Below are positions 51,701 to 59,753 of a stretch of 64,000 nucleotides of DNA, piece by piece (the first letter of the stretch is position 1; each line of letters begins with the position of its first letter). Source of the DNA: Saprospiraceae bacterium (lineage in GTDB: Bacteria > Bacteroidota > Bacteroidia > Chitinophagales > Saprospiraceae); contig JAEUUU010000088.1 of NCBI GenBank assembly GCA_016787345.1, positions 1 through 64,000 of the forward strand. Reading direction: 5' to 3'. The notes beneath the pieces were generated by a model. The model made no database searches, was not told where the DNA came from, and was given only the letters and a program-made list of their open reading frames with translations. A program made the position numbers and the translations under genes.

Positions 51701-53076
51701 CGGCAGCCGGCGCCAGCGACGGCACTGCCACTGCCTCCCCGACCGGCGGCACATCGCCCTACACCTATGTGTGGAATACCGGGGCGACTACGCCCGGTAT
51801 CAATGCGCTCGCTCCCGGTACTTACACCGTCTCAGTACAGGACAATAACAACTGCCTGGCTGTCCAGACCGTTGTGGTCAACTCCTTCAACTGTGCCATT
51901 TCTGCCAATATTACCACTGCCAATGTTGCTTGCAACGGTCAAAACAACGGTCAGGCGACGGTAACCCTGAACGGCGGCGCACTGCCCTATACCTATATGT
52001 GGTCGAACGGCAACACCAATGCTACTGCCGACCAGCTGGCTGCCGGCGTCTACTCCGTCTCCGTGACGGATGCCAACAACTGCCTTGTGGTCACAAGCGC
52101 TACAATTACAGAACCCGATGTACTGATTGCTGCCGTAGCCGCCATCAGCAATGTTATTTGTCCGGAAGACCAAACCGGTTCCATCAGCCTGAACATCACA
52201 GGCGGTACGCTCCCCTACCAGCTTCAATGGTCGGGCGGCCAGGGCGGCCAAAACCTGGCGCCAGGCACTTACACCGTTTCGGTCACCGACAATAACAACT
52301 GTTCTGCCACGACGAGCGCTACAATTATTTCCACCGACAATATTCCGCCGGTCCTGAACTGCCCCACTGCTTTGCTGCTGGCTTGTCCGGGCGAGCCGAC
52401 AACTTACATTGCCCCCTCTGCCAGCGATAATTGCAATCTCAACGGCGCACAACCCGTGCTGACCGCCGGCCTGGCAAGCGGTTCGGTATTCCCCGTCGGT
52501 ACGACCACTATTGTCTACAGCATTCAGGATGCATCCGGCAATACGGCCCAGTGTTCATTCGACGTCGTTGTGGAAGCCAATCCGGGCGTGAGCGTCGACG
52601 AGGTCGTCAATGAATCCAACAGCGCCGGCAACGGCAGCATCAGTATCAGTATCGAAGGCGGCGCCCCGGCGACCTTCCTCTGGGAAAAAGAAGGTGTGTT
52701 CTATTCCAGCGATGAAGACCTCACCGGTCTGGGTGCCGGCGTCTATTCGTTGGTCGTGACATTTGCAAACGGCTGCACCCAGGTTGTCCCCGATATTCAG
52801 GTCAACAACGTGCTGGGCGCCACCGGGCTGGCAACCGACTGGGCGCTGCGCCTGACACCTAACCCGGCTACCAACTTTGTCCGTATCGATGTCCAGGGGC
52901 TGAAATTACTGAAAGCCAGTTTGTACGATATGCAGGGACAACTTGTTGTGGATTTTGATCCGGAAAACCTCGAGGCCGAGCTTCCACTGAATAATATCCC
53001 GGCAGGTTATTATTACGTCGTAATCAGCGCCGAAAACGGCATCCGCCGCGCATTGAAGCTGGTGAAGGCAGAATAA
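48775..53076 (+). CDS. Large T9SS-secreted SprB-repeat adhesin with N-terminal CxxCH module
   Basis: A 1433-residue surface protein. Order: signal peptide/membrane segment (about 10-25), an N-terminal choice-of-anchor V/reelin-like module (about 30-195) containing CADCH, a c-type-heme-like CxxCH near 42, SprB-type repeats (SCFGANNGSLTVTPDGGAPP YTYLW pattern), about six Ig-like repeats of LTCS..VQL.G......WT.PNGF form (about 345-740), a second set of five or so SprB repeats (about 745-1180; SPYSYLWSNSATTASISNLA, LAPGTYTVSVTDNNNC), an HYR domain (about 1200-1290; VLNCPTALLLACPGEPTTY), and a T9SS sorting domain (about 1360-1433; LTPNPATNFVRI). SprB is the gliding adhesin of flavobacteria; here gliding is inference. 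It is a monocistronic unit. Confidence 0.93.
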   Translation: MKKFYETRLFRFTGLVLGVLIWLANAGNPLNGRTGAPFDGSCADCHSGGNFNGNVEITGLPSTIEPNTTYPLVITLTATSGSPTTGGFQAVFVDNNNGNCGDLTAGNAQSGTEFSNGREYIDQRGDKAFSGGTVSWNFNWKSPVSVAGNTVKVYYIGNFTNNNNNDSGDFPVAASQTYPFSGPPPMTASITDIQNVSCFGANNGSLTVTPDGGAPPYTYLWSNNQTSQTAINLGPGTYTVTVTSSGGGGTATASASISQPTQLNLTASSSNTITCAQPTATLTASASGGTPNYSYVWFNNDTDNQTTVDAGGSYSVTATDINGCTKVTTVNVSSNTAVPNATAGPDAVLTCSQTSVVLNGQGSSSGTNFSYTWTTTNGNIVSGANTLTPTVNAPGTYILAVTNTINGCTATDAAVVTANQSPPSAAATGGQLTCTSTSVQLNVTTNATQPSFAWTGPNGFTSTLQNPSVTDIGTYQVVVTNGSNNCTATSTANVTLNNTPPSVTASATGQLTCSVLSVVLSGNSNGVSYNWTGPNGFSSTQQNPTVGAPGTYTLSATGSNGCIASDTAVVQQNTTPPGATASANGQLNCVSTTVQLNGGSSGSNPSYSWTGPNNFTSALQNPVVNTPGDYSLVVTSGQNGCTSSASTTVVQNIAPPTASAVTPVSLTCVSATVQLDGTASSQGTGFTAQWTTTNGNIVSGATTLTPVVDAPGTYQLVVTNNNNGCTSISVVTVTQNPPVSANAAVNNNVSCNGGTDASVSVAVSGGNGAYTYLWSTGATSVSVTGLSAGTYSVSVTDGESCTAVSAVTVSQPLALSTNASATGETAAGANDGTASAAPAGGTSPYSYLWSNSATTASISNLAPGNYTVSVTDANNCTAVQTVTVNSFNCSINATISTQNSSCNGDNNGTASVSLTGAAEPVAYLWSNSATTQSVGNLAPGTYTVQITDANNCPAQLSATITEPPVLLANAVATNETAAGASDGTATASPTGGTSPYTYVWNTGATTPGINALAPGTYTVSVQDNNNCLAVQTVVVNSFNCAISANITTANVACNGQNNGQATVTLNGGALPYTYMWSNGNTNATADQLAAGVYSVSVTDANNCLVVTSATITEPDVLIAAVAAISNVICPEDQTGSISLNITGGTLPYQLQWSGGQGGQNLAPGTYTVSVTDNNNCSATTSATIISTDNIPPVLNCPTALLLACPGEPTTYIAPSASDNCNLNGAQPVLTAGLASGSVFPVGTTTIVYSIQDASGNTAQCSFDVVVEANPGVSVDEVVNESNSAGNGSISISIEGGAPATFLWEKEGVFYSSDEDLTGLGAGVYSLVVTFANGCTQVVPDIQVNNVLGATGLATDWALRLTPNPATNFVRIDVQGLKLLKASLYDMQGQLVVDFDPENLEAELPLNNIPAGYYYVVISAENGIRRALKLVKAE

Positions 53077-53108
53077 TTTGACCCGATTTTAAGCAGAACA
53101 AATACCTT

Positions 53109-53168
53109 GCGCCATATCCAAACCAGGCTGGTTTTTGCCAAATTTGGATATGGCGCATATTTTTTTTA
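53109..53168 (+). terminator. Terminator after the adhesin gene
   Basis: A 14-bp perfect stem (GCGCCATATCCAAA and complement) with a 20-base loop followed by ATATTTTTTTTAC, starting 32 bp after the stop at 53076. Confidence 0.85.
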
Positions 53169-53317
53169 CTTTTTTACACCTTTTTGGAATCTGGCACGTT
53201 TTTACGATACCTATCATTTTAAAATAAATTAATCAGCCGTTTCAGGCCCATCCCCGCTTTTATCGGATATTTGCCTGGCTGTGTTAGTCACAACCAACTT
53301 TACGTAACCTTTTTACA

Positions 53318-54652
53318 ATGGAAGAGAAAAAACGCCGTCCTCGTTTGACCAAGACGGCACCCGGGTTTTCGCTGAAAGAGCGTCAAAAAACCTACTATCC
53401 TGAAAAAGACGACCAATCGTCTCAAGATTCCCACAACGACAACGCTGAAGAAAAGAACGTTGAAAACCGCAATACCTCGGAAGGAGGCGGTTTTGAGCGC
53501 AAGCCTTGGCAAGACCGCAACACCGAAGGTGATGGCGGCTACGAACGCAAGCCGTGGCAGGATCGCAATGCCGGCGGCGGTGGCGGCGGCTACGAACGCA
53601 AGCCGTGGCAGGATCGCAATGCCGGCGGTGGCGGTGGCGGCTACGAACGCAAACCCTGGCAAGACCGCAACCGCGAAGGCGGTGGTGGCGGCGGCTATGA
53701 GCGCAAGCCCTGGCAGGATCGCAACCGCGAAGGCGGCGGCGGTGGCTATGGCGAACGTCGTTCTTTCGACCGGAAAACTTTCGGGCAGAAACCCTACCGT
53801 AAAAAAGAAGAATTCTTTGTTGAAAAGAAACCCAAACCCGGACTGCCTACCGGGGAGGGTATGCCTTTGAATAAATATCTGGCCCACTGCGGCGTGTCCT
53901 CTCGCCGTAAAGCCGTGGAATTTGTGAAAGACGGCCAGGTCACTGTCAACGGAGAAGTTAAACTCGAACCCCACTACCGGGTACAAACCGGGGATATTAT
54001 TACCTGCGAAGGCAAGGAAATGCACATCCAGGAGCGGATGGTGTACGTGCTGATGAACAAACCCAAAAACGTCATCACCACCACCGAAGACGAACATGGT
54101 CGCGCAACGGTTATGGATATCGTCGATCCGCATTTTCCCGAGCGCCTCTACCCTGTCGGTCGCCTCGACCGCGATACCACGGGGCTCATTCTGTTGACCA
54201 ACGACGGCGACCTCGCTCAAAAACTCTCGCATCCGAGCTATCACGTGCAGAAACAATATCGTGTGGGGCTCGACCGCGGATTGAGCAATGCCGACTTCGA
54301 CAAAATTCTGGACGGTGTCGAGCTGGAAGACGGCCCCATTCAGGTCAATTGGCTGCGTTACGCCGAAGATCACCCGCGCCGCGAAGTGGTCGAACTCGAA
54401 ATCGTGGTTGGACGCAATCGAATCGTTCGCCGTTTGTTTGAATCGCTTGGATACCGCGTCGGCAAACTCGATCGCTTCTACTATGGCGGTCTGACCAAAA
54501 AAGACCTGCCGCGTGGCGCATTCCGGGAACTTACCCAGCGCGAGATCATCATGCTGAAACATTTTACCGGCCATCCGACTACCGGCGGCAAACGGGAGCA
54601 AGCAGCAGACGACTTCGAGCAGGAGGATTTTGATCAGGAAGAAGACCTGTAA
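53318..54652 (+). CDS. RluB/RsuA-type pseudouridine synthase with repetitive glycine-rich extension
   Basis: A 444-residue RNA-modifying enzyme. The C-terminal 260 residues are a standard family: S4 RNA-binding domain (about 183-240; GMPLNKYLAHCGVSSRRKAV) and the RsuA/RluB catalytic domain with the conserved Asp in YPVGRLDRDTTGLILLTNDG near 285. It converts a uridine to pseudouridine in 23S or 16S rRNA. The N-terminal about 165 residues are unusual: basic/acidic linker then five copies of [YF]ERKPWQDRN separated by Gly-rich runs, then RRSFDRKTFGQKPYRKKE. The C-terminus is acidic (EQEDFDQEEDL). Such RGG/YG tracts bind RNA in other proteins. A long antisense frame here is a shadow. Confidence 0.93.
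   Translation: MEEKKRRPRLTKTAPGFSLKERQKTYYPEKDDQSSQDSHNDNAEEKNVENRNTSEGGGFERKPWQDRNTEGDGGYERKPWQDRNAGGGGGGYERKPWQDRNAGGGGGGYERKPWQDRNREGGGGGGYERKPWQDRNREGGGGGYGERRSFDRKTFGQKPYRKKEEFFVEKKPKPGLPTGEGMPLNKYLAHCGVSSRRKAVEFVKDGQVTVNGEVKLEPHYRVQTGDIITCEGKEMHIQERMVYVLMNKPKNVITTTEDEHGRATVMDIVDPHFPERLYPVGRLDRDTTGLILLTNDGDLAQKLSHPSYHVQKQYRVGLDRGLSNADFDKILDGVELEDGPIQVNWLRYAEDHPRREVVELEIVVGRNRIVRRLFESLGYRVGKLDRFYYGGLTKKDLPRGAFRELTQREIIMLKHFTGHPTTGGKREQAADDFEQEDFDQEEDL
53492..53751 (+). repeat. Tandem repeat coding for [YF]ERKPWQDRN-glycine units
   Basis: Five imperfect units of about 48 to 51 bp in the pseudouridine synthase gene, each coding for the ERKPWQDRN decapeptide followed by a 5 to 7 residue Gly/Glu spacer. 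Copies 2 to 4 are nearly identical at DNA level, so the tract likely expands or contracts by slippage or recombination, with in-frame length changes. Confidence 0.9.
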
Positions 54653-54902
54653 ATTGACGGACGCAGCCCTGATGCAAGGGGCCGGGTCCCGATCATTAAC
54701 GGAACATTAATTGAGTATAGCCGGCCTCGAAAGTGTGGTAAGTTTGTCGGGAAATCCGCCAAGCTTCGACTTTCGGGGTCGGTTTTTCATACATAAGGTT
54801 GTTTTTGAGATCACGGGTTGTGCACGTCTTCACAATAAAGCACCCCAAAACTTACTTTTAATGGCAAATTCACCCTTTTATCGCATCAAATAAGGACCTG
54901 CT

Positions 54903-55493
54903 ATGAAACTCCTCCAATGTTGCAAACTACTTGCCCTCGCGGCTGTCTTTTTTCTCTCCCTGCCTGCTGCCCAGGCGCAAATGCCCGACGGCCGTACCCG
55001 CTTCGGCTTGAAGGCCGGCCTGAGTGCCGCCAATTTTACCCAGCAGGATTTTGAAGACCGCAAAGGCCGCGTAGGCTTCGTGGGCGGCGCATTCGCCAAA
55101 ATTCCACTCGGACCACCCAAACGAATCTCGGCTTCGCTTCGCCCCGAGGTGCTTTTTACCATGAAAGGCGCCACGGTGACCCCCGACAGCCTCTCCGACG
55201 TCAGTTTCAAACTCAACTACGTCGAAGTGCCGCTTTCGCTCGACCTCAACCTGTTTGCATTCCTCAACCTGCACGGCGGCGTGCAAGCCGGCACCCTGAT
55301 CTCCTCCGTCGATGAAAACTTCGATGTGAACAAGCTGGACTACGGCTGGCACCTCGGCGCCGGTTTCGACATCGGCAACATCGGGTTGCATGCCCGCTAC
55401 AATTCCAGCTTCAACAACCTGTTCGACGTGCCCGCACTCGACGGTACCCGAAACTGGAACCTGACGGTTTCCGCTTCTTTCTCCATTAACTAA
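54903..55493 (+). CDS. Outer-membrane beta-barrel protein (PorT/OMP_b-brl family)
   Basis: A 196-residue exported protein with a signal peptide (about 1-27, ending PAAQAQM) and an eight-stranded beta-barrel pattern: RFGLKAGLSAANFTQQDF near 33, VGFVGGAFAKIPLG near 60, SLRPEVLFTMKGATV near 80, LNYVEVPLSLDLNLFAF near 104, and a C-terminal GLHARYNSSFNNLFDVPA and LTVSASFSIN ending in an aromatic-rich strand. This is the outer-membrane beta-barrel domain family found widely in Bacteroidota; the role is unknown. The gene is preceded by 250 bp without genes and followed by a strong hairpin. Confidence 0.85.
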   Translation: MKLLQCCKLLALAAVFFLSLPAAQAQMPDGRTRFGLKAGLSAANFTQQDFEDRKGRVGFVGGAFAKIPLGPPKRISASLRPEVLFTMKGATVTPDSLSDVSFKLNYVEVPLSLDLNLFAFLNLHGGVQAGTLISSVDENFDVNKLDYGWHLGAGFDIGNIGLHARYNSSFNNLFDVPALDGTRNWNLTVSASFSIN

Positions 55494-55498
55494 GCTGC

Positions 55499-55549
55499 GC
55501 CGCTGCGTTGCTGCGTGACCTGACAAGTTGCACGCAGCAACGCAGCGGC
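55499..55549. other. 19-bp perfect hairpin between the barrel gene and nadB
   Basis: GCCGCTGCGTTGCTGCGTG pairs exactly with its complement across a 13-base loop, starting 6 bp after the barrel gene's stop. It probably ends or stabilises that transcript; T-rich sequence after it is only TTT. Confidence 0.6.
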
Positions 55550-55578
55550 ACCGCGTGGTTTAGTACTTATTTACCTAC

Positions 55579-57189
55579 ATGGCGCGCAGAAAAACTGACA
55601 TTCTTGTACTCGGTTCCGGCATCGCTGGCCTCACTTTTGCAATCAAAACCGCCCGAAAATTTCCGAAACGGGAGATACTCGTCCTGACCAAAACCTTCGA
55701 AGGCGAAAGCAATACCCGCTATGCCCAGGGCGGTGTGGCCGCGGTTTGGGATCAGGAAAAAGACAATTTTACCAAACATATCGAGGACACCCTGATTGCC
55801 GGCGATGGCCTTTGTAAACGCGATATCGTTGAAATTGTCGTTCAGGAAGGCCCCGACCGGGTGCGCGAAATCATCGACTGGGGCGCGCGCTTCGACAAGG
55901 AAAAAGACTCGCCGGCTTACGACCTCGCCCGCGAAGGCGGCCATTCCGAACACCGCATCCTGCACTACAAAGACCTGACCGGCTGGGAAATTCAGCGCGC
56001 CCTCATGGAAGAAGCAGCTCGTTACCCCAATATCCGGGTGCAGGAAAACTATTTTGCTCTCGACCTTATCACCCAGCACCATCTGGGCTACATGGTCATT
56101 CGGGTCACGCCCAATATCGAATGTTACGGCTGCTACGCCTTCAACCGCGACAACGGCGAGATCGATACCCTGCTCTCCCGCGTCACCGTGCTTTGCACCG
56201 GCGGCGGCGGTCAGGTGTATAAATCCACGACCAACCCCGTGATCGCTACCGGCGACGGCGTAGCGATGGTGTATCGCGCCAAAGGCCGCGTGGAAAACAT
56301 GGAGTTTATGCAATTCCACCCTACTTCACTCTACAACCCCGCCGGCGAAAACCCCTCGTTCCTGATTTCGGAGGCGGTGCGCGGCTTCGGCGGTATCCTG
56401 AAAACCGAAGACGGCGAGGAATTCATGCAACACTACGACGCCCGCGGTTCTCTGGCCCCCCGCGATGTTGTGGCCCGCGCTATCGACGCCGAGATGAAAA
56501 AACGCGGCGCCGAATGCATGTACCTCGATTGCCGCCACCTCAACAAGGAAGATTTCGTGGCGCATTTTCCCACGATCAATGAAAAATGCCTGAGCATCGG
56601 CATCGACCCGATGCGCAACATGATTCCCGTGGTACCCGCCTGCCACTATATGTGCGGCGGGGTGCTGGTGGATGAAATCGGCCGCAGCAGCATCCGGCGG
56701 CTCTACGCGGCCGGCGAATGTTCGAGCACGGGCCTGCACGGCGCCAACCGCCTGGCCTCCAATTCATTGCTCGAAGCCATGGTATTTGCCCATCGCATCG
56801 CCGAAGATTTGGAAAAACAACTGGAGGCCTGGGACTACCGCGACGACGTGCCCGATTGGAACGCCGAGGGCACTTCCAACCCTTCGGAAATGGTGCTCAT
56901 TACCCAAAGCCTGAAAGAACTGCGCGAGATCATGTCGTATTACGTCGGTATCGTGCGCTCCAACCTGCGTCTTCAACGCGCCATGGATCGCCTTTACCTG
57001 CTCTACCGCGAAACCGAAGAGCTGTACAAAAACACGGTCATTTCGCCGCAACTCATGGAACTGCGCAACCTCATCACCGTCGCCTATCTCATTACGCGTT
57101 CTGCCAAAGACCGGCATGAGAGCCGGGGACTGCATTTCACCACCGATTTCCCCGAAAAACTGCCCTTTATCGAACATTCGATTTTGTAA
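55579..57189 (+). CDS. nadB: L-aspartate oxidase
   Basis: A 536-residue FAD enzyme for the first step of quinolinate and NAD synthesis (L-aspartate to iminoaspartate). Landmarks: the dinucleotide-binding KTDILVLGSGIAGLTFAI at the N-terminus, NTRYAQGGVAAVWDQEKDNF near 50, EGGHSEHRILHYKDLTG near 120 with the family His, EFMQFHPTSLY near 240, CHYMCGGVLVDEIGRSS near 357, and ECSSTGLHGANRLASNSLLE near 380. The length equals E. coli NadB (540). Its neighbours are unrelated to NAD synthesis here; nadA and nadC are not in the window. The glycosyltransferase gene starts 21 bp after its stop. Confidence 0.96.
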   Translation: MARRKTDILVLGSGIAGLTFAIKTARKFPKREILVLTKTFEGESNTRYAQGGVAAVWDQEKDNFTKHIEDTLIAGDGLCKRDIVEIVVQEGPDRVREIIDWGARFDKEKDSPAYDLAREGGHSEHRILHYKDLTGWEIQRALMEEAARYPNIRVQENYFALDLITQHHLGYMVIRVTPNIECYGCYAFNRDNGEIDTLLSRVTVLCTGGGGQVYKSTTNPVIATGDGVAMVYRAKGRVENMEFMQFHPTSLYNPAGENPSFLISEAVRGFGGILKTEDGEEFMQHYDARGSLAPRDVVARAIDAEMKKRGAECMYLDCRHLNKEDFVAHFPTINEKCLSIGIDPMRNMIPVVPACHYMCGGVLVDEIGRSSIRRLYAAGECSSTGLHGANRLASNSLLEAMVFAHRIAEDLEKQLEAWDYRDDVPDWNAEGTSNPSEMVLITQSLKELREIMSYYVGIVRSNLRLQRAMDRLYLLYRETEELYKNTVISPQLMELRNLITVAYLITRSAKDRHESRGLHFTTDFPEKLPFIEHSIL

Positions 57190-57210
57190 GGCACTTTTGT
57201 TGTGAAAAAA

Positions 57211-57960
57211 ATGCCCCTCTCTGCCGTCATTATTACTTTTAACGAAGAACGAAACATCGGCCGATGCCTCGATTCACTGGTCGGTGTGGCCGATGAAATC
57301 GTGGTGGTGGACTCTTTTTCGACCGACCGGACGGAGGAAATCTGCCGGGCAAAAGGCGCGCGTTTTGTGCAACACCCCTTTAACGGGCATATCGAACAAA
57401 AAAATTACGCGCTCACACAGGCCGGTTTTGATCATGTGCTTTCGCTCGATGCCGACGAAGCGCTGAGTGACACCCTGCGGCAGTCGATCCTCGCGGCCAA
57501 AACCGACTGGAGCGCCGATGGCTACGCCATGAACCGACTGACCAATTACTGCGGCCAGTGGATTTATCATTCGGGCTGGTACCCCGATCGGAAATTGCGG
57601 CTTTTCGACCGCCGCCTGGCGCGCTGGGGCGGCCAGAACCCGCACGATAAAATTGAAATGTCGGCCGGCGCCCTTCAGATCCGTCTGAAAGGCGACCTTT
57701 TGCATTACAGTTATTACACGATAGAGGAGCACTATGCCCGCGCCCGCAAATATGCCGACATCGCCGCCCGTGCCATGTACGCCCGCGGCCGCCGCGCCCG
57801 CTGGTGGCATTTGATACTGAGTCCGGCGTTCAAATGGTTTCGCAATTATGTGTTAAAAACGGGTTTTCTCGACGGCCGCGCGGGCTGGACGATTTGCCGG
57901 ATCAGTGCCCTGGAAACGAAGTGGAAGTATCGGGCCTTGCGGGAAATGGGCAGATTGTAA
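57211..57960 (+). CDS. Glycosyltransferase family 2 (WaaE/KdtX-like)
   Basis: A 249-residue GT-A fold transferase starting PLSAVIITFNEERNIGRCLD, with the metal-binding/UDP-sugar motif LSLDADEALS near 85 (D-A-D type), and WYPDRKLRLFDRRLARWGGQ near 130 typical of lipopolysaccharide core beta-1,4-glucosyltransferase relatives (WaaE/KdtX). It likely acts on envelope glycans at the inner membrane. I chose the ATG at 57211; a GTG at 57202 would add MKK. It lies 21 bp after nadB and may be cotranscribed with it. The exact sugar and acceptor are not predictable. Confidence 0.9.
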   Translation: MPLSAVIITFNEERNIGRCLDSLVGVADEIVVVDSFSTDRTEEICRAKGARFVQHPFNGHIEQKNYALTQAGFDHVLSLDADEALSDTLRQSILAAKTDWSADGYAMNRLTNYCGQWIYHSGWYPDRKLRLFDRRLARWGGQNPHDKIEMSAGALQIRLKGDLLHYSYYTIEEHYARARKYADIAARAMYARGRRARWWHLILSPAFKWFRNYVLKTGFLDGRAGWTICRISALETKWKYRALREMGRL

Positions 57961-58119
57961 TTTCCTTTTTCAAGGAATAAAAACTCTTTCACAACCCTTT
58001 AATAACCCTTTACAATTTTAACAAATTTTACGAAGCTGCTAACAGCTTTTAAAAGCGAGTTTGCAACCGGCGCGTACATCTTGCACTCAAATTCAGAAAA
58101 CAATCAAAACGACGACCTT

Positions 58120-59313
58120 ATGCTCCGCCCGATCCGTTTTTTCAGCCTGTTCCTCCTGACGGTTTTCCTGACGACCGCCTGCCACACCGTTCAGCGATAT
58201 ACCGAAAGCGGCGACTATGATGCCGCCATCGAGCTTTGTCTCCGCAAACTGCGCGGCAAATCCAAGAAAAAAACGGAGTACGTCCGGGGTCTCGAAGAAG
58301 CTTTTGCCCGTGCCCAATCCCGCGACCTGCGCGCCATCGATGCCTTGCTGTACGAAGACCGCCCGGAAAACTGGGAGAAAATCAACGCCATTCACCGGCA
58401 AATACGCGAACGCCAGCAGAAAATATCCCCGCTCACGCCCCTGCGCTCCAAAAGCGGTTACCAGGCCAAATTCGCCTTCCTCGATATTGCCAAAATGGAA
58501 GTCGAAAGCCGCCAAAAAGCCGCCGAATTTCTCTATTCCCGCGCCGAAAACCTGCTGCTGCGCGCCGACAAGGGCGACAAACTCGCCGCCCGCGAAGCGT
58601 ATGGCGTTTTGGAAAAACTGGAAGATTGCTACTACCGCAACTATAAAAACACTGCCCAACTCAAACAGGAGGCCCGCGCGCTCGGTACGACGCACGTCCT
58701 TTTCGAAATCAAAAACCAGAGCGACAAAGTATTGCCGCGCGGATTCAACGACCGCGTGCTGGCCATCAGCAAAAACGACCTCGACAGCGAGTGGAAATCC
58801 TACCATTTCTCTGCTGAAAAAGGCATCGATTTCGACTATCGCGTCGTGTTCAACATTCGTCGCGTCGACGTAAGCCCCGAACGTGTGCTCGAACGCAACT
58901 ACGTGGATGAAAAAGAAATCCAGGATGGCTGGAACTACGTGCTCGACGCCCGCGGCAACGTGAAAAAAGACAGTCTGGGCAACGACATTAAAACCCCGCG
59001 CATGGTCCGCATCCGCGCCGCCGTAATCGAGGTTCACCAGTCCAAGGCCGTCCGCCTCACCGGCGCCGTGGAAGTGTTCGACGCCTATCGCAACAACCGC
59101 CTCGATTCGCGCGAACTGGGCACCGAGGTTATTTTTGAAAACTACGCCTCCACCTTTACCGGCGACGAACGCGCGCTCAGCGCCGATACCCGCCGTCGTA
59201 TCGGCAACCGACCCCTGCCCTTCCCGCCCGACGAAGAAATGCTCATCCAGGCTGCCGACCGTTTGAAACCGGATCTCCGGGAAGAATTGCGCCGCAGCAG
59301 GTCGATACTTTAG
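58120..59313 (+). CDS. Lipoprotein of unknown function
   Basis: A 397-residue protein with a lipoprotein signal (FLTTACHT, Cys21), then an early TPR-like helical region (about 22-150; YTESGDYDAAIELCLRKLRG, AEFLYSRAENLLLRADKGDK, AYGVLEKLEDCYYRNY) and a beta-rich C-terminal half (about 205-370; THVLFEIKNQSDKVLPRGF, VHQSKAVRLTGAVEVFDAYR, ENYASTFTGDERAL). It looks like a periplasmic scaffold, but I cannot name the family. I chose the ATG at 58120; the in-frame TTG at 58081 only adds polar sequence before the signal. A 440-bp stretch without genes follows to the convergent GH92 gene. Confidence 0.8.
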   Translation: MLRPIRFFSLFLLTVFLTTACHTVQRYTESGDYDAAIELCLRKLRGKSKKKTEYVRGLEEAFARAQSRDLRAIDALLYEDRPENWEKINAIHRQIRERQQKISPLTPLRSKSGYQAKFAFLDIAKMEVESRQKAAEFLYSRAENLLLRADKGDKLAAREAYGVLEKLEDCYYRNYKNTAQLKQEARALGTTHVLFEIKNQSDKVLPRGFNDRVLAISKNDLDSEWKSYHFSAEKGIDFDYRVVFNIRRVDVSPERVLERNYVDEKEIQDGWNYVLDARGNVKKDSLGNDIKTPRMVRIRAAVIEVHQSKAVRLTGAVEVFDAYRNNRLDSRELGTEVIFENYASTFTGDERALSADTRRRIGNRPLPFPPDEEMLIQAADRLKPDLREELRRSRSIL

Positions 59314-59470
59314 GTTATCCTGAAAAGGTTGCCGGCATGTCGTGTCGTACTGGCAGGCACAGGGCAATGCCGATTGCTGCCTAAAATCTTAAACGGAGCA
59401 ATACCGCCCAGGTCAGGATTTGGGAGAAATCCCGTATTTACAGCCATGTATTGCTGCCGTTTTTTCAGAA

Positions 59471-59514
59471 CTTCGGAGAAGTCGCGCTTTTACAAATGCA
59501 CGACTTCTCCGAAG
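59471..59514. other. Hairpin in the 440-bp gap before the GH92 gene
   Basis: CTTCGGAGAAGTCG pairs perfectly with CGACTTCTCCGAAG across 16 bases. A partial second copy of the ACAAATGCA..CTTTCTCCGAA arm follows at about 59540-59565. The rest of 59314-59753 has no gene that I see; it holds this hairpin and the heptanucleotide tract. Confidence 0.6.
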
Positions 59515-59700
59515 TGGTTTTGATCCAAAGGCTTACTCTGCTACAAATGCAGGCTTTCTCCGAAACCCACGTGCCCAGGCATGGCTGATAATTGAAAAAT
59601 CAATGACTAAAATGCGGCGGGCGCATATTTGAGTCAGTTAAAAGACAGCCCCAATCTATTCCTGCCAACAACAAATATCGAGAGAAACCACCCTCCTTTT

Positions 59701-59752
59701 CCCAACACCCAACACCCAACACCCAACACCTAACACCTAACACCTAACACCC
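59701..59752. repeat. Heptanucleotide tandem repeat (CCCAACA)4(CCTAACA)3
   Basis: Seven tandem 7-bp units, four CCCAACA then three CCTAACA, ending CCC, immediately before the stop of the GH92 gene on the minus strand. It is a short sequence repeat of telomere-like look but bacterial intergenic. Confidence 0.92.
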
Positions 59753-59753
59753 G

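Noticed and set aside
53300-54601. 433-residue frame antisense to the pseudouridine synthase
   Set aside because: Its A/F/V-rich repeats (AFVAATA) are the reverse complement of the KPWQDRN repeat and carry no independent evidence.
59701-59752. CRISPR-like array
   Set aside because: The units are 7 bp with no spacers, so this is a simple tandem repeat, not a CRISPR array.
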